From: JAKQDH01 sp029558835
GTDB taxonomy: Bacteria > Planctomycetota > Phycisphaerae > UBA1845
Assembly: GCA_035356615.1 (NCBI GenBank)
Contig: DAOQSN010000002.1
Location: forward strand, 1-64,000
Length of the DNA stretch: 64,000 nt
Direction of reading: 5' to 3'
Shown piece by piece: positions 34,248-42,914 of the stretch (positions are counted from its first letter, which is position 1; every line of letters starts with the position of its first letter). The position numbers and the translations under genes were made by a program. The notes beneath the pieces were generated by a model. The model was not told the origin of the DNA. It saw only the letters and a program-made list of their open reading frames with translations, and did not search any database.

Positions 34248-35435
34248 ATGGTTGAGACTCCCGGAGTTGGGGACCGCCGGGCCGATGCCGACCGAGGAGC
34301 AGGTGGCGACGGATCGCCACGCGCTTCGAAACCGCGGCCGAGTCCCGGCGCCGCGGCTTGGCACCCGCGGGCCGTTGAACTGCACCGTCGGACGGTCGTC
34401 GTGGACACCCACTGCGACACACTCCGCCACCTTGCCGACCCTGGGTGGGATTTCACCCAATGCCACGCCCGGGGCCACGTGGACGGGCCGCGGCTGCACG
34501 CGGGCGGCATCACCGGCGTGTTCTTCGCCGTCTGGGTACCGCAGACGCAAGCGGAGGGGCGGTTTGCTGAAGCCGCCCGGGCGCAGATCGCCGGGTTCCA
34601 GGCGGCCATGCGGCGCTACGAGCCCTACGTTGCGCCCGCCCGGACGGCCGCGGACGTGCGCGCCGCCCAGGCTCCGGGTCGCCTGGCCGCCCTGCTCGCC
34701 CTCGAAGGCGGACACCTGATCGAGAACTCGCTCGACGTCCTCCGCGAGTTCCATCGTCATGGTGCCACGTACCTGACACTCACGCATGGGGTCCACACCG
34801 ACTGGGCCGATTCGGCGGGCATTCGGGAGCCGCTGGAACCGCGGCACGGTGGGCTGACCGCGTTCGGCCGGCAGGTCGTGCGCGAACTGAACGACCTGGG
34901 CATGATGGTGGACGTCTCGCACGTCAGTGACGCCACGGTTCGTGACGTGGTGGAGGTGTCCCGCGCGCCGATCATCGCCAGCCACTCGGCGTGCCGGGCC
35001 GTCGCCCCGCACTGCCGGAACCTCTCCGACGAACTGCTGCGCGCCATCGCCGGCACCGGCGGCGTCGTGCAGATCAACTTCAGCGCCAGCTTCGTGGATG
35101 CCGACCCCCCGCCGGTGGACCCCGCGGACGCCGAGAACTGGTGGGACGATCCGGAGGCGGCGGCGCGCATACAACGCGGTTCCACGGCGACCCTGGCCCA
35201 GCTTGCCGACCACTTTGAACATGCGATACAACTGCTCGGGCCGCGGCACGTTGGGATCGGCAGCGACTTCGACGGCGTACCGGCCCTGCCGGTAGGATTG
35301 GAGGATTGCTCCAGGCTGCCCGCCCTGACCGCGGAGCTGCTCCGCCGAGGCTACAGCGAGGCGGATTTGCGGCTGATCCTGGGTGAGAACGCGCTGCGCG
35401 TGATGGAAGCCTGCGCCCGCGCGGCCGGAACCTGA
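34248..35435 (+). CDS. Membrane dipeptidase, peptidase family M19
   Basis: Zinc dipeptidase of the renal dipeptidase family, about 395 residues. Metal ligands are seen in VVVDTHCDTLRH (H, D), the bridging Glu in LLALEGGHLIE, and the histidines in IIASHSACRAVAPHCRN; IGSDFDG carries the conserved aspartate. The substrate is probably a dipeptide with an L-D linkage or a D-amino acid. I chose ATG at 34248, which has GGGAGAAG eight bases upstream; the frame is open to 34125. The first 55 residues are Gly/Pro/Arg-rich and lack a signal peptide. The glycosyltransferase gene follows after 18 bp. Confidence 0.88.
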   Translation: MVETPGVGDRRADADRGAGGDGSPRASKPRPSPGAAAWHPRAVELHRRTVVVDTHCDTLRHLADPGWDFTQCHARGHVDGPRLHAGGITGVFFAVWVPQTQAEGRFAEAARAQIAGFQAAMRRYEPYVAPARTAADVRAAQAPGRLAALLALEGGHLIENSLDVLREFHRHGATYLTLTHGVHTDWADSAGIREPLEPRHGGLTAFGRQVVRELNDLGMMVDVSHVSDATVRDVVEVSRAPIIASHSACRAVAPHCRNLSDELLRAIAGTGGVVQINFSASFVDADPPPVDPADAENWWDDPEAAARIQRGSTATLAQLADHFEHAIQLLGPRHVGIGSDFDGVPALPVGLEDCSRLPALTAELLRRGYSEADLRLILGENALRVMEACARAAGT

Positions 35436-35453
35436 GGCGCGGTCGGGCGGCAG

Positions 35454-37160
35454 ATGTCGTTCATGGAACCAGGAAACACCACGGACCAACGGCCCTCGGG
35501 GTTGCCGCGCGGCTCTCCGCCGCCCGGCGGGTTGCGACGCCTGGCCGCACACCCGGCCGTCCGCGCGGGCGTCGCGCTCGCGCTGCTGGTGCTGATCGTC
35601 TACGTGCCGACCATCGGGTGGGGCCTGCCGGCCACCGCCTCCTGGAGCCAGGACAGCATCGCCGGCGTGCGGACGTTGGGGGCGGTAGAGGAGTGGCCGC
35701 GGCAGTGGCATGGCCGGTATCCGCCGCTGCACTACTTCATCTTGCACACGGTGTACAAGCCCGTTCTGCGCTATTGGGACAGCACGGGTGCTCGTCAGGT
35801 CGATCCTCAAACCGGAACGGTGCAACTGCGTCCGCCGCACGCTCCGCGAATCGGGCTGCTCCTCCTCATAGCGCGCTGGGTCAGTGTGCTGATGGCCTGG
35901 GCGGCGGGGATGGCCGTCTGGGCCACCACGCGCCGGCTGGTGCAGCATGACACGGCAGCCCTCGTGGCCGCGGCGGCCCTGCTGAGCGCCCCCGGCTTCG
36001 CGTACTTCGGCCAGCTTGGCAACGTTGACGTTCCGTCCATCTGTTGGTTCGCCTGGAGCATGTACTTCTACGTGCGTTCGGTGCGCACCCGTGCGCTCGC
36101 GGACGCAGTGGGGCTGGGTCTGTTGGGCTCCCTGGCGGTCAGCACCAAGGATGCAGTGGCCGGCATGTTCCCTGGCATGGCGCTCGCCCTGCTGATCTGG
36201 GATTTTCGCCACCACCACGCCGACCAGCGGTGGAGCCGCGCTCTCGTCCGCGCGGTCGCTCAGTGGCGCTGGGCGGCCGGCGCGGCCGCGTTCGTGCTGC
36301 CCTATCTGTTCCTCAACGGCGTCTTCTTCGACGCCGGGCCGTATGTGACCCGCATGGAGTACTGGCTGGGCGTCACGCCGGACACCCAGCACGCGCGGCA
36401 GTACCGCTGGCCCAACCAGGGGTGGCTCCTGCTGGCGACGGGGTGGCACGGTGCGGCCGCCGTGGGCTGGCCGCTGCTGGCGGCCATGCTGGCAGCGTGC
36501 GTGTACGCGTTCCGGCGCTACCGGGCGCTCACCTGGACGCTGCTGCTGCCCGCGGTGAGTTACTATGCCATCGTCATTGCCCCGCTGCACTTCGTTTACG
36601 AGCGCTTCCTGTTCCCCGTCTTCGTACCCGGGTCGATCCTGCTGGGGATCGCGGCCGTGGAGTGGTGGCGCGGCCGGTGGCCAACGTGGGTGCGTACCGC
36701 CCTGGTGAGCGTGGCGCTGTTGTCCTTGGGCTACACGGTGAGTCTGAAACTGGAGATGCTGACGGACTCACGCTACGCCGCGGAACGCTGGTTCCAACGC
36801 AACGTGGAGCCCACCGCGAGCGTTGGGGCATCCTCGAAGCCGGAGTACCTGCCCCGGCTGCCGGAACTGGGGTACGCCACGTACCTGCTGCACCTGGAGC
36901 AGGCCACCTTCGGCGTTCCGCAGCCGGAGTGCCTTGTGCTGACGAGCTACGACTATGAGGATTATGATCCGGTGCAACGGGCGTGCATGGACGAGCTCAT
37001 CAAGGGGCGCCTGGGGTATGAGGTGGTGGCGACGTTCCGCGGGCGGTTCCTGGGGACCGGCTCGTTCTGGCTGAGCGTCGCCGGCTGGGGAACGCCCAGC
37101 CTCGGCAAGGTGAGCCCCACCTTGATCGTGCTGCGCCGGGGGGAAGAGCCGGGCGGCTGA
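35454..37160 (+). CDS. GT39/ArnT-like membrane glycosyltransferase
   Basis: Polytopic inner-membrane protein of 568 residues with about ten or more hydrophobic segments, the first at VRAGVALALLVLIVYVPTIGW. The pattern of an acidic residue in the first external loop (SWSQDSIAG), a basic/aromatic RYPPLHYFIL and LGNVDVPSICWFAWSMYFYVRS resembles GT-C enzymes of family 39/83, which transfer sugars from polyprenyl phosphate to lipids or proteins. The acceptor and donor are unknown. A soluble C-terminal part from about 430 contains VGASSKPEYLPRLPELGY. It is probably co-transcribed with the M19 dipeptidase gene. Confidence 0.75.
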   Translation: MSFMEPGNTTDQRPSGLPRGSPPPGGLRRLAAHPAVRAGVALALLVLIVYVPTIGWGLPATASWSQDSIAGVRTLGAVEEWPRQWHGRYPPLHYFILHTVYKPVLRYWDSTGARQVDPQTGTVQLRPPHAPRIGLLLLIARWVSVLMAWAAGMAVWATTRRLVQHDTAALVAAAALLSAPGFAYFGQLGNVDVPSICWFAWSMYFYVRSVRTRALADAVGLGLLGSLAVSTKDAVAGMFPGMALALLIWDFRHHHADQRWSRALVRAVAQWRWAAGAAAFVLPYLFLNGVFFDAGPYVTRMEYWLGVTPDTQHARQYRWPNQGWLLLATGWHGAAAVGWPLLAAMLAACVYAFRRYRALTWTLLLPAVSYYAIVIAPLHFVYERFLFPVFVPGSILLGIAAVEWWRGRWPTWVRTALVSVALLSLGYTVSLKLEMLTDSRYAAERWFQRNVEPTASVGASSKPEYLPRLPELGYATYLLHLEQATFGVPQPECLVLTSYDYEDYDPVQRACMDELIKGRLGYEVVATFRGRFLGTGSFWLSVAGWGTPSLGKVSPTLIVLRRGEEPGG

Positions 37161-37176
37161 ATACGATTAGGCGATG

Positions 37177-37286
37177 GGGAAACCGGGAGGGTGGCATGCC
37201 CGCGCCGAAGGCGCCGGCATGCTGCGACGGAGGTCAGGCCTCGCCCGGGCGAGCGCACGGCGGCGCTGCGCTTGGCCATGCCACCC
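37177..37286 (+). repeat. Interspersed 110 bp palindromic element, full copy
   Basis: Begins GGGAAACCGGGAGGGTGGCA and ends with the exact 27-nt core at 37260-37286. GGGTGGCATGCCC (37189-37201) and GGCCATGCCACCC (37274-37286) are inverted with one mismatch. Occupies most of the gap before maf. Confidence 0.85.
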
Positions 37287-37441
37287 CGGTCGGTCGCTTG
37301 GTTCACCCATTCGCTCTGGCTGTTTAGGTGTTGAGGGCCCGCGTCCACTCGGTTGCGCACGGCTCGCCTCCGCTCGGGTGTGGAAGAACCGCTTACGTAC
37401 GCGGCGTGACGGGTGCGAACGCAGGCCGACAAGGTGCAGGG

Positions 37442-38140
37442 ATGGCTGTACGGAGGTCAGGTGGGGTTGGGCAACCGAGGCCGGGCACCGGGCGGCTCAT
37501 TCTGGCCTCGGCCAGCCCGCGGCGGGCAGAACTGCTGCGCGCGCAACGTTACTCATTTGAGATCATCCCGGCATGCCACGCCGAGCCGGACGACCTGCAT
37601 ACCAGGCTGAATCCCGCCCAGGTGGCCGAGGCGCTCAGCTACTTCAAGGCGCGCAGCGCGGCGGAGATGGTGGCAGCACCGGCCCTCGTGCTGGCCGGTG
37701 ACACCGTCGTGGCCTGCGGCGCCGAGTTGTTCGGCAAAGCAGCGGACCGCGCCGACGCCCGGCGCATCATCAGCGCCCTGGCCGGCACCACGCATCACGT
37801 CATCACCGGCGTCACGCTGCTCGACCTCGACTTGAACCGGCGCCGGATCGGGCATGACACGACGGCCGTCACCATGCGCACGCTGGCTCCCGTCGAGGTC
37901 GAGGCCTATCTGGACACCGGTGCCTGGGAAGGCAAGGCCGGCGCCTACGGTATCCAGGATGAAGCCGACGCCTTCGTCACCCGGCTGGCCGGCAGCTTCA
38001 GCAACGTCGTGGGATTCCCCATGGAGTTGATCGAACGCTGGTTGACCGCGTGGGGAATACCACCCGCGCCCGTGCCTTCGCCGGGGCTCAGAGGCCCCGC
38101 TCCGCCGGCTCGTCCTGATCACGAGCGCAAGGACTCGTAG
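37442..38140 (+). CDS. maf: Maf-like nucleoside triphosphate pyrophosphatase
   Basis: Nucleotide pyrophosphatase of 232 residues that hydrolyses non-canonical or modified NTPs and is linked to septum inhibition in Bacillus. Motifs are LILASASPRRAELL, the metal/base-catalyst region VLAGDTVVACG, TTHHVITGVTL and the WEGKAGAYGIQDEADAFVTRLAGSFSNVVGFP block. The AYGIQ and SF..VVGFP patterns are typical. Start ATG at 37442 is weakly supported; the frame is open to 37328. The 3' end overlaps the convergent aroB gene by 22 bp, and the last 20 residues are Pro-rich. Confidence 0.92.
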   Translation: MAVRRSGGVGQPRPGTGRLILASASPRRAELLRAQRYSFEIIPACHAEPDDLHTRLNPAQVAEALSYFKARSAAEMVAAPALVLAGDTVVACGAELFGKAADRADARRIISALAGTTHHVITGVTLLDLDLNRRRIGHDTTAVTMRTLAPVEVEAYLDTGAWEGKAGAYGIQDEADAFVTRLAGSFSNVVGFPMELIERWLTAWGIPPAPVPSPGLRGPAPPARPDHERKDS

Positions 38141-39213
38141 GCGGCCGCCACCTCGCTTTCGGTGACGTCGGCGCAGACGACCGGTTGCCCCAGGCCCCGC
38201 AGCAGCACGAACCGCACGCTGCCTGCCCGACTCTTCTTGTCCCTCCGCACGATGTCGAGGACCGTCGCGGTGGGCAACGGGGCAGCCAGACGCGTCGGCA
38301 GCCCCAAGCGTGCCAGCAGTTCCGTGACGCGTTGTGTGACGGCGCTGTCCAGCAGACCACGCTGCTGGGAAAGTCGGCACGTCGCGACGAGTCCCAGCGC
38401 CACACACTCCCCGTGCCGCCGCTCGAACGCGCACGCCTCCTCGATCGCGTGACCAACGGTATGCCCGAGGTTCAGCAGCATCCGCGTTCCCGCCAGCTCG
38501 TACGGGTCACGTGTGACCATGTCGGCCTTGAGGCGTACGTTGCGCTGGATCAGCTCCGTCAGGATGTCCATCTCGACGGCGAGGATCGCCTCGACGTGGT
38601 GCTCGTGCCAGGCGAGGAAGTCCTCACCCTCAAGCAACGCATGCTTGACGGACTCGGCCAACCCGGCACGGACATCGCGCTCGGGCAACGTCGTCAGGCA
38701 CAGCGGGTCAATGAGCACCAGCTTCGGTTGATGAAACACGCCGACCAGGTTCTTCGCCCCCGGTACGTTGACGGCCGTCTTGCCGCCGATGGCCGCATCG
38801 ACGTCCGCCTCCAGCGTCGTCGGGCAGATCGCGAACGCCACGCCGCGCATCCACGTCCCGGCCACAAAGCCCCCCAGGTCGCTCACCACCCCCCCGCCCA
38901 GCGCGAGCACGAGCCCGTCCCGTCCCACCTCGTCCTCGCCTAGGCGTGCATAGATCTCAGCCGCCGCGGCCAGGCTCTTGGCCGTCTCCCCCACCTCGAC
39001 GGTGTGCTGGGATGCTGGCAGCCCGGCCCCCGCCAGCGACGCCTGTACGCGCGGCCCGTGCAGTTCCGCCACCCGGCGGTCCGTCAGCAGCAGCGTCCGG
39101 TGCGGCTGAACGCACCGTCGGATCAGTTCGCCGGCGTTGTCCAGCAGCCCTGCCCCGACCGCGATCCGCGTCTCCTCCGGGCGCCATGGAATGGCAAGTC
39201 GCAGTTCGAACAT
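38119..39213 (-). CDS. aroB: 3-dehydroquinate synthase
   Basis: Second enzyme of the shikimate pathway, converting DAHP to 3-dehydroquinate with NAD and a divalent metal, 364 residues. NAD-binding ALGGGVVSDLGGFVAGTW, the substrate segment CPTTLEADVDAAIGGKTAVN, RAGLAESVKHALL and the metal-binding LNLGHTVGHAIE plus the histidine in RHGECVALG are all present. In the second segment the usual TTLLAQVDAS is TTLEADVDAA, an unusual substitution in a conserved stretch. Convergent with maf, overlapping by 22 bp. No other aro gene is near. Confidence 0.95.
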   Translation of the reverse strand: MFELRLAIPWRPEETRIAVGAGLLDNAGELIRRCVQPHRTLLLTDRRVAELHGPRVQASLAGAGLPASQHTVEVGETAKSLAAAAEIYARLGEDEVGRDGLVLALGGGVVSDLGGFVAGTWMRGVAFAICPTTLEADVDAAIGGKTAVNVPGAKNLVGVFHQPKLVLIDPLCLTTLPERDVRAGLAESVKHALLEGEDFLAWHEHHVEAILAVEMDILTELIQRNVRLKADMVTRDPYELAGTRMLLNLGHTVGHAIEEACAFERRHGECVALGLVATCRLSQQRGLLDSAVTQRVTELLARLGLPTRLAAPLPTATVLDIVRRDKKSRAGSVRFVLLRGLGQPVVCADVTESEVAAAYESLRS

Positions 39214-39722
39214 GGCGCGGCAATCATAGCGAGCCGCCCGCGACCAGGCACCGACCCCCCCCAGCAGCTAGCAGTACCGGACCCCCGCGGCCGATGTAGA
39301 GGACCTCGAATGCACCGGTTCTGGGGCCTCGCCTGCGGTCCGACCCGTTCAACGGCTGCAAGCCACGCTGCCGGCATCGTCGCGGCCGCTGGGGCCGACA
39401 AAACCCAGACGGCACCCCAGCTCTCGGAAGCCATCCCCCGGAACCACGGTGCGGGCTCAGCCGACCGCAGGTTCGGCTTCCCGGGGGGCGATAACGCTGC
39501 TGCCGGGTGCACAAATCCTTACGCACCCGGAGGTTGGCTCGTCCGTATAATGGCTATGCGGGAGAGCCCGGCTCGGTCGGGAAACTGGGAAATATCGTCG
39601 TAACTACATACAGGGTAAGTACTTAAGCAATAGGATACGAGAAGAGGCCAGATTTCCGACTGTAGCGGATTTGTCGTCTGTACTTTATTGACGAACTGGT
39701 GCAGGGACATTAGAATCACCCT
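39214..39722. other. Divergent intergenic region
   Basis: Between the aroB and folC starts. It becomes noticeably less GC-rich from about 39590 and ends with the folC promoter. No gene is seen. Confidence 0.6.
39688..39716 (+). promoter_or_regulatory. Sigma70-type promoter of folC, possibly leaderless
   Basis: TTGACG (39688-39693), a 17-base spacer and TAGAAT (39711-39716): each box matches consensus at five of six positions. Transcription would begin at about 39722-39724, at the ATG itself (39723). Confidence 0.68.
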
Positions 39723-41147
39723 ATGACACGCGCTGCCATCGAGAGGCCAAAACCAGTGCAAAAGGTGGGACATGGTTCCACCCCTATTCGCACTTTTCGA
39801 TCCTCAGTTAACTACCTTGACTCGCTAGTTAACTACGAGCGGATGGTGCGCGCCTCATACAACGAGTCCAACTTCAGCTTGGCACGAATGAAACGGCTGC
39901 TGACGGCCCTGGGTGACCCGCACCGGCGGTTCAAGTCGGTGCATATCGCGGGCACCAAGGGGAAGGGGAGCACGGCCACCATGCTCGCCGAGATGGTGCG
40001 GGCCTGCGGCGTAAAAGTGGGACTGTACATGTCGCCGCACGTGGTGGACATTCGGGAACGAATCACTGTCAGCGGGCAGATGATTTCGGAGCGGGACTTC
40101 GGGCGGGCAATTGCGGCGGTGGCGGCCATCGCCGCCAAGGCTCGCGTGCCGGAGCCGACGTACTTTGAGGTGCTGACGGCTGCGGCGTTCCATCACTTCG
40201 CGTTGGCGGGAGTGGAGCTGGCGGTCGTGGAGACCGGGCTGGGGGGGCGGCTGGACTCGACGAACGTGATCCAGCCGGAGGTGGTGGGCATCACCAGCAT
40301 CAGCTACGACCACATGCAGCAGTTGGGCAACACCCTGCCGCAGATCGCGCGGGAGAAGGCGGGTGTGATGAAGGCGCAGGTGCCGGCGGTGAGCGCCTTC
40401 CAGGTGGCGAGCGTGAAGGAAACGCTGCGCGCCGCGGCCGCGGAAGCGGGAGCGCCCCTGCGCTTCGCGGATGAGGATTTCGAGTTCACGTACCGCTTCG
40501 AGCACTCGCGGGCGTTGGGGCGGCATGCCCGCATCTGCCTGACGACGCCGAACTGCCGGTTCGAGCACCTGCACGTGCCGCTGCTGGGCGAACATCAGGC
40601 AATGAACTGCGGGCTGGCGCTGACGTTGCTGGACGTGCTGAAGACCCGCGGTTTCCCGATCAACGAGCACAAGGCGATGGAGGGCCTGGCCCAGGTCCGC
40701 CTGCCGGGGCGGATGGAGATCATCTGCGAGCAGCCGCGGGTGCTGGTGGACGGCGCCCATAATGCCGCGAGCGTGGCCGCGCTGATGCGCGCCGTCGGGC
40801 AGAACATCCCCTACGATTCGATGATCGTCATCTTCGGCTGCAACCGGGACAAGGACGTGGCGGGGATGATCCAGCAGGTGCAGCTTGGGGCGGACAAGAT
40901 CATCTTCTGTTCGACGGGCTCACCGCGTTCGGCGGACCCGGCGGAACTGGCGGCCGAGTACATCGAACGCTGCGGGAAGATGGCCCAGGTGGCCCAGAAC
41001 CTCGAACACGCCCTGCAGATCGCTCTCGGCGCGGTGACGCGCGAGGACCTCATCTGCATCACGGGGTCCTTCTACCTGGTGGGCGAAGCCAAGCGGCGTT
41101 TCGCGGCCAAGCCCGAGCTCCGCGCCGAGGTCGGCACGCCGGTTTAA
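39723..41147 (+). CDS. folC: Bifunctional folylpolyglutamate/dihydrofolate synthase
   Basis: Mur-ligase-family ATP-dependent enzyme that adds glutamate to dihydropteroate and/or tetrahydrofolate, 474 residues. The ATP loop HIAGTKGKGSTATML, the GLYMSPHVVDIRERI segment, VVETGLGGRLDSTNVI, the SYDHMQQLG region and the C-terminal LVDGAHNAASV and ITGSFYLVGEA are all family signatures. ATG at 39723 lies seven bases after a good -10 box, implying a leaderless mRNA; a GTG at 39756 preceded by GAGAGG is the alternative and would remove 11 residues. The N-terminal NYLDSLVNYERM is the normal family start region. Confidence 0.94.
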   Translation: MTRAAIERPKPVQKVGHGSTPIRTFRSSVNYLDSLVNYERMVRASYNESNFSLARMKRLLTALGDPHRRFKSVHIAGTKGKGSTATMLAEMVRACGVKVGLYMSPHVVDIRERITVSGQMISERDFGRAIAAVAAIAAKARVPEPTYFEVLTAAAFHHFALAGVELAVVETGLGGRLDSTNVIQPEVVGITSISYDHMQQLGNTLPQIAREKAGVMKAQVPAVSAFQVASVKETLRAAAAEAGAPLRFADEDFEFTYRFEHSRALGRHARICLTTPNCRFEHLHVPLLGEHQAMNCGLALTLLDVLKTRGFPINEHKAMEGLAQVRLPGRMEIICEQPRVLVDGAHNAASVAALMRAVGQNIPYDSMIVIFGCNRDKDVAGMIQQVQLGADKIIFCSTGSPRSADPAELAAEYIERCGKMAQVAQNLEHALQIALGAVTREDLICITGSFYLVGEAKRRFAAKPELRAEVGTPV

Positions 41148-41513
41148 TCAACGTCGCACAATCGGGGAGGTACCCGTCGGAAGGGGTGACGTGCATACGC
41201 CCAGCGGGTGCAGTGTGTAGTCCCAGCAGGTGGCATGCCTGCGCCCGGCGGGTGGCATGCCCAAGCCCGCCACGGGCGGGCGCCGGCATGCGGCGCGCCC
41301 AGGCAGCGTTGCGTGTACCCGGGCCTGGCGGCGCTGCGCTTGGCCATGCCACCCAAGTCCGTCGTCGAAACAGGGTCTGCGCCATGACAGCGCCCGCTTG
41401 CTACCGCGCTCAGGCTCGGCGTTGCCTGCTCGCTGCCGCTGGGGCTCCGTGCCGCCCGCTCGCTCCCGCTCGGGCTCGGAACTTGCCCAGCGCGTCCGGT
41501 GCGGGTGACGGTC
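41148..41513. other. Gene-free region with repeat element
   Basis: Downstream of folC. It contains the element at 41250-41354, a further GGTGGCATGCC at 41230, and GCTCGCTGCCGCTGGGGCTC-type direct repeats around 41430-41475. No gene is seen. Confidence 0.6.
41250..41354 (+). repeat. Interspersed ~105 bp palindromic element
   Basis: Left arm GGGTGGCATGCCC (41250-41262) and right arm GGCCATGCCACCC within the exact 27-nt core at 41328-41354. Internal CCGGCATGCGGCG resembles the other copies. Confidence 0.85.
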
Positions 41514-41771
41514 CTACCATGCCTCGAAGAAGCGTGCGCGGGTGCCGCCGGAGCCGACACGAAAGCGCACCGGGCGCTGACAACGCGGGCAGCGGCCGAC
41601 GTAAGCGGTGCCCTCCAGGTTGCGGTATACGCGAGTGTAGAGCCCGCAGCAGTCGAAATGCACGCCGAGCCAGGGTCGGCCGAACAGCCAGGTGCGGTCG
41701 CGCTCGGCAGATTCATCTCCCGACTCGCGGAGGCCGGCGATGTCCAGATGATAAGCGGGGCCTTCGTCCAT
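41514..41771 (-). CDS. Small Cys-rich conserved protein
   Basis: Protein of about 85 residues with no assigned function. The C-terminal part GRPWLGVHFDCCGLYTRVYRNLEGTAYVGRCPRCQRPVRFRVG contains CC and CPRC, which together could bind one zinc or an iron-sulfur cluster. The ordered spacing and strong beta pattern argue for a real gene. I chose ATG at 41771 (MDEGPAYHLD); ATG at 41837 after GAAGAGAAGC is also possible. Gene order on the minus strand is the cyclodeaminase-family gene, a hairpin, then this gene. Confidence 0.65.
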   Translation of the reverse strand: MDEGPAYHLDIAGLRESGDESAERDRTWLFGRPWLGVHFDCCGLYTRVYRNLEGTAYVGRCPRCQRPVRFRVGSGGTRARFFEAW

Positions 41772-41884
41772 CGGCGACGCTCTCGACCGCTCCAAGCGCG
41801 CCACGGTCCCGGGCGTGTTGAGCACCGTGGCTACCATGCTTCTCTTCAACGTGCGCGTCCTGGTCTCCGCTACCCTCACCCCTG

Positions 41885-41909
41885 CCCCTCTCCCTTAAAG
41901 GGAGAGGGG
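41885..41909. terminator. CCCCTCTCCC/GGGAGAGGGG hairpin
   Basis: A 10 bp perfect stem with loop TTAAA lies 32 bp after the stop of the minus-strand cyclodeaminase-family gene. It probably acts as its terminator even without a T-tract; the same stem appears at 5950. Confidence 0.5.
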
Positions 41910-41940
41910 TTGAATGACGCGCGTGTTCCCAGCGTCGTTT

Positions 41941-42582
41941 CTATCGGTCGGGTGGGGCGGACTGCTGCAATCGCGCGGCCACCGCCCTCTCGACAGCCTC
42001 GCGGTGGGCAGCGGCGTGGGCGATGGTGCGATCCACGTCGGCACGCAGGCGCTCGCGATCGTGGTCGTCCGCAAGTTGCGGCAGGTTGATATCGACGCAG
42101 CAGCGGGCGACCCGGGCGGCCGCTTCCGCCAGCATGGCGGCCGCGGCCAGGTCACTGAGCAGGTGGACGTTGCCCACGTCTTTCAACTCGTTCATCGCGT
42201 CGAGCGCACCGGCGGCGACGGCCGCCACCTCAAGCGGCACACTGATGGCCGCCATGACTGCCTGCTGATACGCGGGTTGCGCCGCGGCATCCGCCTTGGC
42301 GCAACGAGCGGTCGCGGTCATGTGTTCGTAAGCGCATGCGTCGGCCGTCGCGAGCGGACGAAGCAGAGCGTCGGCCCGTTGCAGGCGCAGGGCGATCTGC
42401 TCGATCTGCGCGCGTTGCGTCGCGGGCGTCTTACTCCCCAGCGAGTAAGCCGCCACCATGCGCGCCAGGTCGCAGGCCAGCGCCGCCGTCACGGCCGCCA
42501 CCGCTCCGCCGCCGGGCGTGGGGGTGCGTGCGGCCAGACGATCCAGGAACTCGTCGATCGGAAGCTTGGTCAAGTCGTCCAT
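41941..42582 (-). CDS. Cyclodeaminase/cyclohydrolase-family folate enzyme (FTCD C-terminal type)
   Basis: Stand-alone all-helical protein of 213 residues homologous to formiminotetrahydrofolate cyclodeaminase and to FchA methenyltetrahydrofolate cyclohydrolase. The signature RTPTPGGGAVAAVTAALACDLARMVAAYS near the N-terminus, and VPLEVAAVAAGALD with NVHLLSDLAAAAMLAEAA, are clear. It interconverts C1-folate forms in the cytoplasm. FolC lies nearby, which fits folate metabolism, though the genes are on opposite strands. Which of the two reactions it performs cannot be decided from sequence. Confidence 0.9.
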   Translation of the reverse strand: MDDLTKLPIDEFLDRLAARTPTPGGGAVAAVTAALACDLARMVAAYSLGSKTPATQRAQIEQIALRLQRADALLRPLATADACAYEHMTATARCAKADAAAQPAYQQAVMAAISVPLEVAAVAAGALDAMNELKDVGNVHLLSDLAAAAMLAEAAARVARCCVDINLPQLADDHDRERLRADVDRTIAHAAAHREAVERAVAARLQQSAPPDR

Positions 42583-42914
42583 GTGCTACCCCCGCGGCCG
42601 CCGCCAATCGATGCGGTCAATGACGCCAGCGTCATTGTACGCGGTCTCCGGTGCCCGGGAAACTCGATGACCGTGCGGCGGCTGCCCGCGCCGCGCAGAC
42701 CTGCCGGCGAGCGGAGTCGTGGTAGGGGACGGTCGAAGAGTGTCTCGCCGCCACCGGGTGGGCGCGGTACAAGTTGCCGCGGTCTCGGGGTGAGCCGGCG
42801 AAGCGCCGCTCGCGACCTGTGGTCAGCAGGCGCGCGAGCGTCCGGGCAGGCCAGCGTGCCGACGCGCGGAGCGTCGGACGCGGTGTTCGTCAATACAGTC
42901 CAGGAGTACGCTGC
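42583..42914. other. Divergent intergenic region
   Basis: Between the cyclodeaminase-family gene and the fusion-protein gene. The frame of the latter is open through much of it, but no domain or good upstream start is seen. No repeat or promoter recognised. Confidence 0.45.

Noticed and set aside
33897..36590. An 897-residue minus-strand open frame
   Set aside because: It lies opposite the M19 dipeptidase and GT39 genes, which have intact motifs; its Arg/Gly/His-rich composition is that of an antisense shadow.
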